Shown here piece after piece: positions 8,801-18,818 of a DNA stretch of 64,000 bases. The DNA comes from Salinisphaera sp. Q1T1-3. GTDB lineage: Bacteria > Pseudomonadota > Gammaproteobacteria > Nevskiales > Salinisphaeraceae. The stretch is from assembly GCF_003602005.1 (NCBI RefSeq), contig NZ_QZWD01000005.1, positions 159,471-223,470 of the forward strand, written 5' to 3'. The translations under genes and the position numbers were made by a program. The notes under the pieces are model-generated. The model was not told the DNA's origin. It did no database searches and was given only the letters and a program-made list of their open reading frames with translations. Position 1 is the stretch's first letter. The number at the start of each line of letters is the position of its first letter.

Positions 8801-9684
8801 ATGCCAAGCAGACCGTGATTCTCGTGGCCGTGCTGATCGTCGCCGCGCTGGTCTATAGCTCGACCTTCATCGTGACGCCGAAGCAGCGTGTGGTTCTCGT
8901 ACAGATGGGCGAGATCGTGGGCTCGGACTATGAGCCGGGCCTGCACTTCAAGTGGCCTCTCATCCAGACCGTGCATCGATTCGATCGTCGCGTCATGACG
9001 CTGACCGGGGATATCGAACGTGTGCTGACGTCGGAGAACAAGAACCTGTCGGTGGATTATTTCGTCAAGTGGCGAATCGCCGACCCGGTCAAGTACTACC
9101 TGGCCACGCACGGCGACGCCGCTCGAGCGCGTGGATTGCTGACGGAATCGGTCGAAAACGATCTGCTCGCCGAATTCTCCAAGCGCACGATCCGCCAGGC
9201 CGTCGGCGACGACCGCAACGAGATCGTCGCGGCCGTGCAGGTTCAGGTGAGTCAGGCCGCCAAGCAGCTCGGGATTGAGGTCGAGGATGTCCGCATCATG
9301 AAACTCGACCTGCCGGACAAGGTCAGCGACACCGTCTATGAGCGGATGCGCTCGGAGCGACAGGAGGTCATCCGGACGCTGCGTGCCCAGGGCGACGCCG
9401 CGGCCAAGGAAATTCGATCGGACGCCGATCGTGAACGCACCGTGGTGCTGGCCAAGGCGTACAACCAGGCTGAGCGGATCAAGGGCCAGGGCGATGCCCA
9501 GGCGGCCGGAATCTACGCCAAGGCGTATTCGCAGGATCCGGATTTCTACAAGTTCTATCGTAGTCTGCAGACCTATCGGGACAGTATCGGTAAGGACGAT
9601 TTCCTGCTGCTCAAGCCCGATGGCGCACTGTTCCAGTACTTCAATCCGGCCGTCGCCAAGGGCGCAGGGTCGGGCACGCCCTGA
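8797..9684 (+). CDS. hflC: FtsH protease regulatory subunit HflC
   Basis: HflC is the partner of HflK in the HflKC complex that modulates FtsH. The 295-residue protein has an N-terminal transmembrane helix (VILVAVLIVAALVYSSTFIV), then an SPFH domain including VDYFVKWRI and a long helical region rich in Ala, Arg and Glu. The start overlaps the hflK stop (ATGA), so translation is coupled and stoichiometry is likely maintained. A DUF2065 gene starts 12 bp downstream. Confidence 0.96.
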   Translation: MNAKQTVILVAVLIVAALVYSSTFIVTPKQRVVLVQMGEIVGSDYEPGLHFKWPLIQTVHRFDRRVMTLTGDIERVLTSENKNLSVDYFVKWRIADPVKYYLATHGDAARARGLLTESVENDLLAEFSKRTIRQAVGDDRNEIVAAVQVQVSQAAKQLGIEVEDVRIMKLDLPDKVSDTVYERMRSERQEVIRTLRAQGDAAAKEIRSDADRERTVVLAKAYNQAERIKGQGDAQAAGIYAKAYSQDPDFYKFYRSLQTYRDSIGKDDFLLLKPDGALFQYFNPAVAKGAGSGTP

Positions 9685-9696
9685 TCCTGCGCTGTC

Positions 9697-9888
9697 GTGT
9701 GGCTTGATCTCATCCGGGCGCTGGCGCTCGTGGCGGTAATCGAGGGGCTGGCGCCCTTCGTCGCGCCCGAACGCTGGCGTGCGGCCATGCTGCGACTGGC
9801 CGATATGCCGGCCGGCCAGCTTCGCATCGGCGGCGCAGTGGCCATTGCCATTGGGGTCGTGGTGCTGCAGTTAATCCATCAGTTCTAG
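9697..9888 (+). CDS. DUF2065 family small membrane protein (YjeT-like)
   Basis: This is a 63-residue protein with two predicted membrane segments: WLDLIRALALVAVIEGLAPFV and a C-terminal LRIGGAVAIAIGVVVLQLI. The arrangement, including GLAPFVAPERWRAAMLRLADMP in the middle, is that of the DUF2065/YjeT family, which in many proteobacteria sits right after hflC. The start is GTG. The function is unknown; its position between hflC and hisZ suggests an accessory role linked to the Hfl complex. hisZ starts one base after its stop. Confidence 0.85.
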   Translation: MWLDLIRALALVAVIEGLAPFVAPERWRAAMLRLADMPAGQLRIGGAVAIAIGVVVLQLIHQF

Positions 9889-9889
9889 C

Positions 9890-12390
<2,501 letters not shown>

Positions 12391-12470
12391 TTCTCCGGAA
12401 ACGTGTGCCTGCGCCTGGGCCGCGTCGAGCGGACGATGGGTGGGGTGCGATTCGATCCAGCGCTTGAGAT

Positions 12471-12507
12471 GATTGTCGACAATCGATAAAACAGATTGTC
12501 GACAATC
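12471..12507. promoter_or_regulatory. Two perfect 14-bp palindromes, putative operator of the guanine deaminase gene
   Basis: GATTGTCGACAATC occurs twice, at 12471-12484 and 12494-12507, with centres 23 bp apart, about two helical turns. The core TTGTNNACAA recurs upstream of other purine genes in the window. Such dyads with GT..AC cores are typical of GntR-family operators. The likely binder, by inference, is the GntR/FCD protein encoded at 16516-17253. The second copy ends 16 bp before the start codon, which suits repression. Confidence 0.75.
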
Positions 12508-12523
12508 ACAAGCGCCAGCCATC

Positions 12524-13879
12524 ATGGGATCAGCCAGTCAGCCGCATGCCGTCCGGGGCACACTCGTCCATTGTCAGCGTGACCCGGACACGGCGGGCGC
12601 GAGCCAGGGGCTCGTTGTGCACGAGGACGGCCTGCTGGTCGCCGCCGATGGCCACATCGTCGATGTCGGCCCGTTCGAGGCCGTGCAGGATCGGCTCGGG
12701 CAAGACATACCGATCATCGATCATCGGGGCTGCCTGATCGTGCCCGGGTTCGTGGATACGCATATCCACTACGCCCAGACGGATATGATCGCGAGCTACG
12801 GCGAGCAGCTGCTGACCTGGCTCGAACGCTATACGTTTCCGGCGGAGGCAGCGTTCGCGGATCGTGCCGTGGCCGAGGATACGGCTGCTTTCTTTATCGA
12901 CGAACTGTTGCGTAACGGCACCACTTCGGCGCTGGTTCTGGGAACGGTGCACGCGCACTCCGCAGAGGCCATATTCGCCGAGGCGGCCCGTCACGGCATG
13001 CGCTTGGCAGCGGGCAAGGTATTGATGGATCGCAATGCGCCTGCGGCGCTCTGTGACCATCGCGACGAAGGCATGGCCCGGACCCGCGATCTGATCGAAC
13101 GCTGGCACGGGTACGATCGATTGAGCTATGCGATCACACCCCGCTTCGCGCCGGCCTGCTCGGCCACACAGCTCACCGCGGCTGGCGCGCTCGCGGCCGC
13201 CTATCCGGACACCTATATTCATACCCATCTGGCCGAGAATCACGACGAGATCGCCTGGGTGGCCGCGCTTTTTCCGGAATCACGCAGCTACTTCGATGTC
13301 TACGATCGGGCCGGCCTGGTGCGGGAGCGGGCGGTCTTTGCGCACTGTCTTCATATGGATGACGTCGATCGTCGTCGGATGACCGAGGCCGGTGCCGTGG
13401 CAGTGAACTGTCCCACATCGAACATGTTTCTCGGCAGCGGCCTGTTCGATTTCGGTGCAGCGCACCGGCACGGCACGACCGTCGGACTGGCGACGGATGT
13501 CGGGGCCGGGACTTCTTTTTCGATGCTGACAACGGCGACCGCGGCGTATCAGACCGCCCAGCTGACGGGCCAGACGCTGTCACCGGCGCGCATGTTGTAT
13601 CTGGCCACGCTGGCCGGGGCCGAAGCGCTGGATGTGGCGGATCGCATCGGCCGCTTGATGCCGGGATACGAGGCGGATTTCGTGGTTCTGGACCCGGCCG
13701 CGACGCCCTTGATGGCACGGCGTGCACGCCACGCGTCGGATATTGCCGCCCGGCTGTTCATGACCTTCGTTCTGGGCGATGACCGTAGCGTGCTCGAAAC
13801 CTGGGTTGCCGGTCAGCGGCGTCATCGGCGCGCGCCGACACATCCGCACGCGCACACGGCTAACCTAAGGAACCGCTGA
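12524..13879 (+). CDS. guaD: Guanine deaminase
   Basis: This amidohydrolase converts guanine to xanthine and ammonia, feeding xanthine dehydrogenase. Metal-binding motifs are in order: PGFVDTHIHYAQTDM, then HTHLAENHDEIAWV, FAHCLHMDD, NCPTSNMFLGSGLF and LATDVGAGTSFSML. The length from ATG 12524 is 451 residues. A frame from 12473 would begin inside the palindromes, so the later start is preferred. The stop codon and last few codons lie inside a 273-bp transposable element (13869-14141), so the natural C-terminus has probably been altered slightly. Substrate choice is supported by the neighbouring purine genes. Confidence 0.92.
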   Translation: MGSASQPHAVRGTLVHCQRDPDTAGASQGLVVHEDGLLVAADGHIVDVGPFEAVQDRLGQDIPIIDHRGCLIVPGFVDTHIHYAQTDMIASYGEQLLTWLERYTFPAEAAFADRAVAEDTAAFFIDELLRNGTTSALVLGTVHAHSAEAIFAEAARHGMRLAAGKVLMDRNAPAALCDHRDEGMARTRDLIERWHGYDRLSYAITPRFAPACSATQLTAAGALAAAYPDTYIHTHLAENHDEIAWVAALFPESRSYFDVYDRAGLVRERAVFAHCLHMDDVDRRRMTEAGAVAVNCPTSNMFLGSGLFDFGAAHRHGTTVGLATDVGAGTSFSMLTTATAAYQTAQLTGQTLSPARMLYLATLAGAEALDVADRIGRLMPGYEADFVVLDPAATPLMARRARHASDIAARLFMTFVLGDDRSVLETWVAGQRRHRRAPTHPHAHTANLRNR

Positions 13880-14141
13880 TCTATTCATCCACGGTCGCGT
13901 TCGAGTCGCAAAAGGCCACGATACAAGGCGCATGGCGCCGCGTCATAGCCACTCCATGATCCAGCCATGCAAGGCCGTAGCGCGGCCTTTTGGGCCAAAC
14001 CGCTTGGCGGCCGGGCTTTTGCGCGCGCCTGAGCGGCGTTGCCGCTCGCTCATTTGCATTCAGCAAACGGCGCTCGCGGCGTCTTGTCAGACGCGCGCAA
14101 AAGACACCGGCGCGACCGTAGATGAATAGATCAGAGGTTCC
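13869..14141. mobile_element. Family B non-autonomous element (MITE-like), 273 bp with CTAA target duplication
   Basis: The ends are near-perfect inverted repeats of about 31 bp. The left begins GGAACCGCTGATCTATTCAT and the right, read from the other strand, GGAACCTCTGATCTATTCAT. CTAA is present directly on both sides (13865-13868 and 14142-14145). No transposase frame fits inside. A 4-bp CTAR duplication is known for IS5-group transposons, so mobilisation by an IS5-like transposase elsewhere is inferred. The left end lies inside guaD and provides its TGA. Confidence 0.85.
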
Positions 14142-14210
14142 CTAACAGGCCCTAGCCCGCAGGATTGAAGATCACGTGGCACGGATTCTGCTTCCACCAA
14201 AGGCCTTTGA

Positions 14211-14220
14211 TTGTTAACAG
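14211..14220. promoter_or_regulatory. Putative GntR-type operator upstream of the purine permease
   Basis: TTGTTAACAG matches the TTGTNNACAA core with one change. It lies about 110 bp before the permease start and 70 bp after the family B element. The call depends on the shared pattern at the guanine deaminase, xdh and uricase promoters. Confidence 0.5.
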
Positions 14221-14329
14221 TCCGGTCGCGTTTCCGTATGCCGTCGGCTGTTTTGCCCGGGTCAGCGCCGGAACGTGACCCGCCGGCCGGCGTGCGCGCT
14301 CACATCAATCGTTTCATGCCGGTAACCTG

Positions 14330-15724
14330 ATGACGACTGCACCGAACAAACGCGATATGAGCGAAAGCCAGACCCCTGACCGTGAACCGGCAATAGCCTC
14401 GACCCCACAGGATCCCGTGGCCCGTTACTTCGATTTCGCACGCGAGGGGACGACCTGGCAGCGCGAGATCGTCGGCGGGGTGACGACGTTCCTGGCCATG
14501 GCCTACATCATGTTCGTCAATCCGACCATCCTGTCGGCGGCCGGCATGGATCAGGGCGCGCTGTTCACGGCCACCGGCCTGTCGGCGATCGTCGGGACAC
14601 TGCTCATGGCGCTGGTTGCGCGGTATCCCGTCGGCATCGCCCCCAGCATGGGGCTCAATGCCTTTTTCGCTTATTCGGTGGTGCTCGGCATGGGCGTGTC
14701 CTGGCAGACAGCGCTGGTCGGTGTGCTGTTTTCCGGGTTGATCTTCGTGGCCATCACAGCGCTGCGGATACGCGAGATGGTTCTCGATGCGATCCCGCTG
14801 GATCTCAAGCTCGCCTCGGCTTGTGGCATCGGGCTCTTCATTGCGCTCATCGGTTTCGAGGATGCCGGTATCGTTGTCGATAACCAGGCGACACTCGTCA
14901 TGCTCGGCAATCTGACGGCGCCGGCGACGCTGCTCACCGTCGTCGGACTGATCGTCTCGGTCGGGCTCATGCTCCGACGCGTGCCCGGTGCCATTTTCTT
15001 CGGCATGGTGGTGACATCACTGCTGGGAATCGCCATGGGGGTGATCGCGATGCCCGATGCCGTGGTGAGCCTCGCGCCGAGCGTCACCCCGGTGTTCGGG
15101 ACCGCCATCAGCCAGCTTTTCGCGCACCCCGAATCGCTGTTCACGCTCAACTTCTTGGTCGTGGTGCTGACTTTTCTGTTCGTCGAATTCTTCGACACGG
15201 CCGGCACGCTCATGGCCGTGGCGAACAAGGCCGGACTGATGGCGGGGAATACGATGCGCCGTGCGCGGCCGGCCATGCTCGCCGATTCGTCTTCCGTGGT
15301 CGCGTCCGCGCTGATCGGCACCTCGCCGACCACTTCCTATATCGAGTCCACGGCCGGAGTGGCCTCCGGCGCCCGCACCGGCATGGCCTCGATCGTCACG
15401 GCGCTGCTGTTCGCTGCCGCGTTGTTCTTCTCGCCACTGCTGGCGGTGGTGACAGCACACGTGACCGCGCCCGCGCTGATCATCGTCGGCGTGCTGATGG
15501 TCTCCTCGCTTGGAGAAATCGACTGGAAACGGCTGGAGATCGCCGTGCCGGCATTTCTGACGCTGATCGCCATGCCGGCGACCTACAGCATCGCCAACGG
15601 CATCGCGCTGGGTCTGGTGATGTATCCGATCACCATGGTGGTGGCCGGCCGCGGGCGGGAGTTGCATCCGGTCATGTATATCCTGTTCGCGATCTTCGTG
15701 GCGTATTTCGCCTTTCTGTCGTAG
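14330..15724 (+). CDS. NCS2-family purine permease, AzgA/GhxP type (guanine/hypoxanthine/adenine)
   Basis: An inner-membrane nucleobase permease of the AzgA-like branch of NCS2. The 464-residue protein has the family signature after a hydrophilic N-terminus: WQREIVGGVTTFLAMAYIMFVNP, followed by VGIAPSMGLNAFFAYSV, FFDTAGTLMAVANKAGL and TSPTTSYIESTAGVASGARTG. About a dozen hydrophobic segments are visible. A second in-frame ATG at 14357 (MSESQTPDRE) is an alternative start. Between guanine deaminase and xanthine dehydrogenase it most likely imports guanine or hypoxanthine for oxidation; the exact base cannot be read from sequence. Confidence 0.9.
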   Translation: MTTAPNKRDMSESQTPDREPAIASTPQDPVARYFDFAREGTTWQREIVGGVTTFLAMAYIMFVNPTILSAAGMDQGALFTATGLSAIVGTLLMALVARYPVGIAPSMGLNAFFAYSVVLGMGVSWQTALVGVLFSGLIFVAITALRIREMVLDAIPLDLKLASACGIGLFIALIGFEDAGIVVDNQATLVMLGNLTAPATLLTVVGLIVSVGLMLRRVPGAIFFGMVVTSLLGIAMGVIAMPDAVVSLAPSVTPVFGTAISQLFAHPESLFTLNFLVVVLTFLFVEFFDTAGTLMAVANKAGLMAGNTMRRARPAMLADSSSVVASALIGTSPTTSYIESTAGVASGARTGMASIVTALLFAAALFFSPLLAVVTAHVTAPALIIVGVLMVSSLGEIDWKRLEIAVPAFLTLIAMPATYSIANGIALGLVMYPITMVVAGRGRELHPVMYILFAIFVAYFAFLS

Positions 15725-15848
15725 TGCATCGCGTCAGGCAAGACCGGCCGTGGTCGCAAACGCTCCAAGAAGAGCAATCCGGCGTGATTGATCACCGAGC
15801 TCGCGCGGCGATGGCACGTGCGTATCAACTCCGGCAGGTGCGAGACGC

Positions 15849-16169
15849 ATGAGCACGGCGCTTTCGGCAACCTTCATCTGTCTTCTTGTGCTCGGCATCG
15901 TCTGGTTTGTCTTATTGACGTTGTTGTTCCGTCGACTCGAAAAAGTACACCCGCATCGATATACGCGGATGGGCAGGCCCGACCTGTTCCGGAACCACGC
16001 GATGAAGACAGGTTTTGCGACCTTGAGATTTGTCATCAGACGCGAGCATCGCAGCTTGAAGGATCCGCGTCTGGGGTATCTCAGCGATACGGCGATGGCG
16101 GTTTTCGTTATATATATCGTCTTGTTTTTCAGCCTGTGCCTGGGCGTCTTTTTTGTAGAAGGGCACTGA
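15849..16169 (+). CDS. Small two-helix membrane protein, UspB-like
   Basis: A 106-residue protein with one membrane helix at each end (about residues 5-28 and 82-102) and a basic central part containing LEKVHPHRYTRMGRPDLFRNHAMK. Size and layout resemble universal stress protein B of enterobacteria, but that link rests on overall pattern only. The start lacks a strong Shine-Dalgarno sequence. It stands between the permease and the divergent gntR gene, with no evident purine role. Confidence 0.6.
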   Translation: MSTALSATFICLLVLGIVWFVLLTLLFRRLEKVHPHRYTRMGRPDLFRNHAMKTGFATLRFVIRREHRSLKDPRLGYLSDTAMAVFVIYIVLFFSLCLGVFFVEGH

Positions 16170-16515
16170 CCGAGTACCCATCGGCTCGCTGCGATCCACC
16201 GTCCAGAGCGCGGCCGCGGGTCGAGTTGGCGACGCGACCGTCTTCTGTGTAGGCGATAACCGGGCCTGAATTTTTCTCGTGGCGTCACGGCGTAGCTGTT
16301 GTGGGTCCGGGCCGGCGGATGCGCGGCGCCAACGGCGCAATTTCGGAGCGCGGTCGTGGCCCCGGCCGCGCGTGGCGCCTCGCCTGTCCGTTGACGGGCT
16401 CGGACCGTTCGTACGGCCACGCCTTGTTTCGCGACGAACGCTCCGGGCGCGCGACGACGAATCAGCCTCGACAGGTCTGATGCTTCAATCGGCCGTGCGG
16501 CCGCGATGTGCCGCG
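16170..16515. other. 346-bp intergenic region, nothing recognised
   Basis: This lies between the UspB-like gene and the 3' end of the convergent gntR gene. Open frames on both strands here are Arg/Ser-rich shadows. I found no terminator hairpin with a T tract and no copy of the repeat families. Confidence 0.5.
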
Positions 16516-17253
16516 TTATCCCGGGCTTGCCGGCTGCGTGTCAGTGGCCGCGCCGAAGATCGCGGCGAGATCGACCGTATTCTGCGCGCGGGCGTAATCG
16601 AGTCGCGCTTCGAGATGCGACAGATGGGCCGTCATGAGCGCGGCGGCCTGTTTGCTGTCGCCGGCATCGAGCGCTTCGATGATATGGCGATGGTCGTCTT
16701 CGCGATAGCAGGCTGCCATCCCCGGGACCTTATAAAGTGCGACCGCGATGGAGGTGCGCAGGATCAGTCCGTCCAGCATGCCGGCCAGAACGCGATTGGG
16801 ACAGGCCGCGGCAAGCTGCTGGTGGAAGGCCAGCGAGTGATGAATACGCTGGTCGTGTGCGCCGGCTTCGTGCGCGCTGCGTTCGTCATCGAGCGTTTTT
16901 TCCAGCGCCTGGCGCTGGCCGGCGGATAGAGCGCCGGCCGTCAGGCGCACGACTTCACATTCCACGAGCCGGCGCGCAGCGAACAGTTCCGCGGTTTCTT
17001 CCCGGCTGGGCTCGGCCACCGTCGCGCTCTGATTGCGACGACTGGTGAGGATGCCGTCGGCGGTCAGCCGTACCAGCGCCTTGCGCACGATCGCCCGGTT
17101 GACCGCGAACACCTGCGCAAGCCGGGATTCCGGCAGCCGCGTCCCGGCCGGCAGCTGCTGATTGAGGATGGCGTGACGCACTGATCGGGCAATACGCCAG
17201 GCGGGATCGTCCGTGGCGGTCGGTGGCTCGGATTGCTGCAGAAATTCACTCAT
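16516..17253 (-). CDS. GntR-family transcriptional regulator with FCD ligand domain, candidate purine-catabolism regulator
   Basis: The 245-residue protein has an N-terminal winged helix (WRIARSVRHAILNQQLPAGTRLPESRLAQVFAVNRAIVRKALVRLTADGIL) and an all-helical FCD domain with the metal/ligand residues Asp/Arg and three His (ERSAHEAGAHDQ, LAFHQQLAAA, HRHIIEAL, AHLSHLE). The FadR/FCD subfamily usually binds small acids or purine-related effectors. It is divergent from xdhABC, with a perfect palindrome TTGTTAACAA between them, so it probably represses itself and xdh. HpxS of Klebsiella purine clusters is the closest functional analogue I can name; orthology is not shown. Confidence 0.88.
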   Translation of the reverse strand: MSEFLQQSEPPTATDDPAWRIARSVRHAILNQQLPAGTRLPESRLAQVFAVNRAIVRKALVRLTADGILTSRRNQSATVAEPSREETAELFAARRLVECEVVRLTAGALSAGQRQALEKTLDDERSAHEAGAHDQRIHHSLAFHQQLAAACPNRVLAGMLDGLILRTSIAVALYKVPGMAACYREDDHRHIIEALDAGDSKQAAALMTAHLSHLEARLDYARAQNTVDLAAIFGAATDTQPASPG

Positions 17254-17301
17254 GAGAAGGCCGTCTGGCAGAGCACTCTTGTTCGCTGAATGGCACGGAA
17301 A

Positions 17302-17311
17302 TTGTTAACAA
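17302..17311. promoter_or_regulatory. Perfect palindrome TTGTTAACAA in the gntR-xdhA divergent region
   Basis: This is the only such palindrome in the 113-bp gap between the gntR start and the xdhA start. It shares the TTGTNNACAA core with the guanine deaminase sites. Its position suits control of both directions by the FCD regulator. Confidence 0.65.
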
Positions 17312-17366
17312 GTATAGTCATATATTGCCGGTAATCGTTTCGCCGGCGTCTGTATGGGAGGTGACA

Positions 17367-18818
17367 GTGCGCCATACTCTACGCTTCCTCCTGGGCGATA
17401 CGCTGCAGGAGCTGACCGGCGTCGATCCGACTCAGACCGTACTCGCCTGGCTGCGTGCCAACGGACACACCGGAACCAAGGAAGGCTGTGCGGAAGGGGA
17501 TTGCGGGGCCTGCACGGTCGTGATCGGTCGGGCGGATGCCGATGGGGCTATGGTCTATCGTGCGCTCAATGCCTGCATCATGTTTGTCGGCATGCTCGAC
17601 GGCGCACAGTTGCTGACTGTCGCGCATCTGGCCGCCGCAGACGGCACCCTGCACCCGGTCCAGCAGGCGCTGGTCGATCACCACGGCTCGCAGTGCGGTT
17701 TCTGTACGCCGGGCTTCGTGATGTCGCTTTACAGTTTCTATCGCAGTGGCCAGACGCCGACGCGAGCCGGTGTGTCGGACGCCATCGCGGGCAATCTGTG
17801 TCGCTGTACCGGCTATCGTCCGATCGTGGATGCCGCCCTGTGCATGCACGACTATCCGGTCGTCGATGCGGGCGATACCGCGGCCATTGCCGCCCGTCTT
17901 CGCGCCCTGGACGACGGCGAGCCGATGGATGTCGGCGACGGTGATCGCCGCTTCATCGCGCCGCGCGATCTGGCCGGGGTACAGCAGGCGCTGGCGCGTC
18001 ATCCCACGGCGAGGCTGGTGGCCGGTGGCACGGATGTCGGTCTGTGGGTGACCAAGCAACATCGTGACCTGGCGGTATTGATTCATCTGTCGCGGGTCAG
18101 CGAATTGCAGGGGATCGCGACATCGCCGACGACGTTGATCATCGGCGGGGCGACCACACATGCAACCGCCCTGAGCGGGCTCGCCGCGCTGCATGCGGAT
18201 ATCGGCGAGCTGTTTCGTCGGTTTGGTTCCTGTCTGATCCGCAATGCCTCGACGGTGGGCGGCAACATCGCCAACGGTTCGCCGATCGGTGACTCGATGC
18301 CGGTGCTGATCGCACTCGGGGCCGAGGTGGAACTGGCGGGCCCGGTGGATCGGCGCCGGGTCGTGCTCGAGGCGCTGTACCGTGATTATCAGGAACAGGC
18401 CCGGGCATCAAACGAACTCGTCGCTCGCATCGTGGTGCCGCGTCTGAGCGCGAATCAGCGATTCGGCTGCTACAAGCTCTCCAAGCGTTTCGACCAGGAT
18501 ATTTCGGCGGTCTGTGCTGCGTTTCGCATCACGCTGGATGCAGGGCGCGTCATCGAAGCCCGGCTGGCTTTCGGTGGCATGGCCGCGATTCCGATTCGCG
18601 CCCGCCGGGCCGAAGCCGCGCTGGTGGGACAGGCATGGAACGAGGCGAGTGTCGCGGCTGCCCGTGATGCGCTGGCCGAGGAGCTGTCGCCGATCAGTGA
18701 CATGCGCGCCTCGGCGTCGTACCGACAGCGGGCGGCCGCGCAGCTTCTGCATCGTTTCTGGGTAGAAACCACCACGCCGGAGACATCGACACGCGTGTTG
18801 GCGGCGGAGCCGGTGTGA
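17367..18818 (+). CDS. xdhA: Xanthine dehydrogenase small subunit (2Fe-2S and FAD domains)
   Basis: This is the electron-transfer subunit of xanthine dehydrogenase, which oxidises hypoxanthine to xanthine and urate. The N-terminal plant-ferredoxin-like cluster motif is KEGCAEGDCGACTVV, the second cluster is held by CGFCTPGF and CRCTGYRP, and the FAD domain contains RLVAGGTDVGLWV and NASTVGGNIANGSPIGD. The GTG at 17367 was chosen because GGGAGGTGA lies just before it and the protein then starts RHTLRFLLGD, as in the family; that gives 483 residues. A TTG at 17325 would add 14 unlikely residues. The stop overlaps xdhB. Confidence 0.95.
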   Translation: MRHTLRFLLGDTLQELTGVDPTQTVLAWLRANGHTGTKEGCAEGDCGACTVVIGRADADGAMVYRALNACIMFVGMLDGAQLLTVAHLAAADGTLHPVQQALVDHHGSQCGFCTPGFVMSLYSFYRSGQTPTRAGVSDAIAGNLCRCTGYRPIVDAALCMHDYPVVDAGDTAAIAARLRALDDGEPMDVGDGDRRFIAPRDLAGVQQALARHPTARLVAGGTDVGLWVTKQHRDLAVLIHLSRVSELQGIATSPTTLIIGGATTHATALSGLAALHADIGELFRRFGSCLIRNASTVGGNIANGSPIGDSMPVLIALGAEVELAGPVDRRRVVLEALYRDYQEQARASNELVARIVVPRLSANQRFGCYKLSKRFDQDISAVCAAFRITLDAGRVIEARLAFGGMAAIPIRARRAEAALVGQAWNEASVAAARDALAEELSPISDMRASASYRQRAAAQLLHRFWVETTTPETSTRVLAAEPV

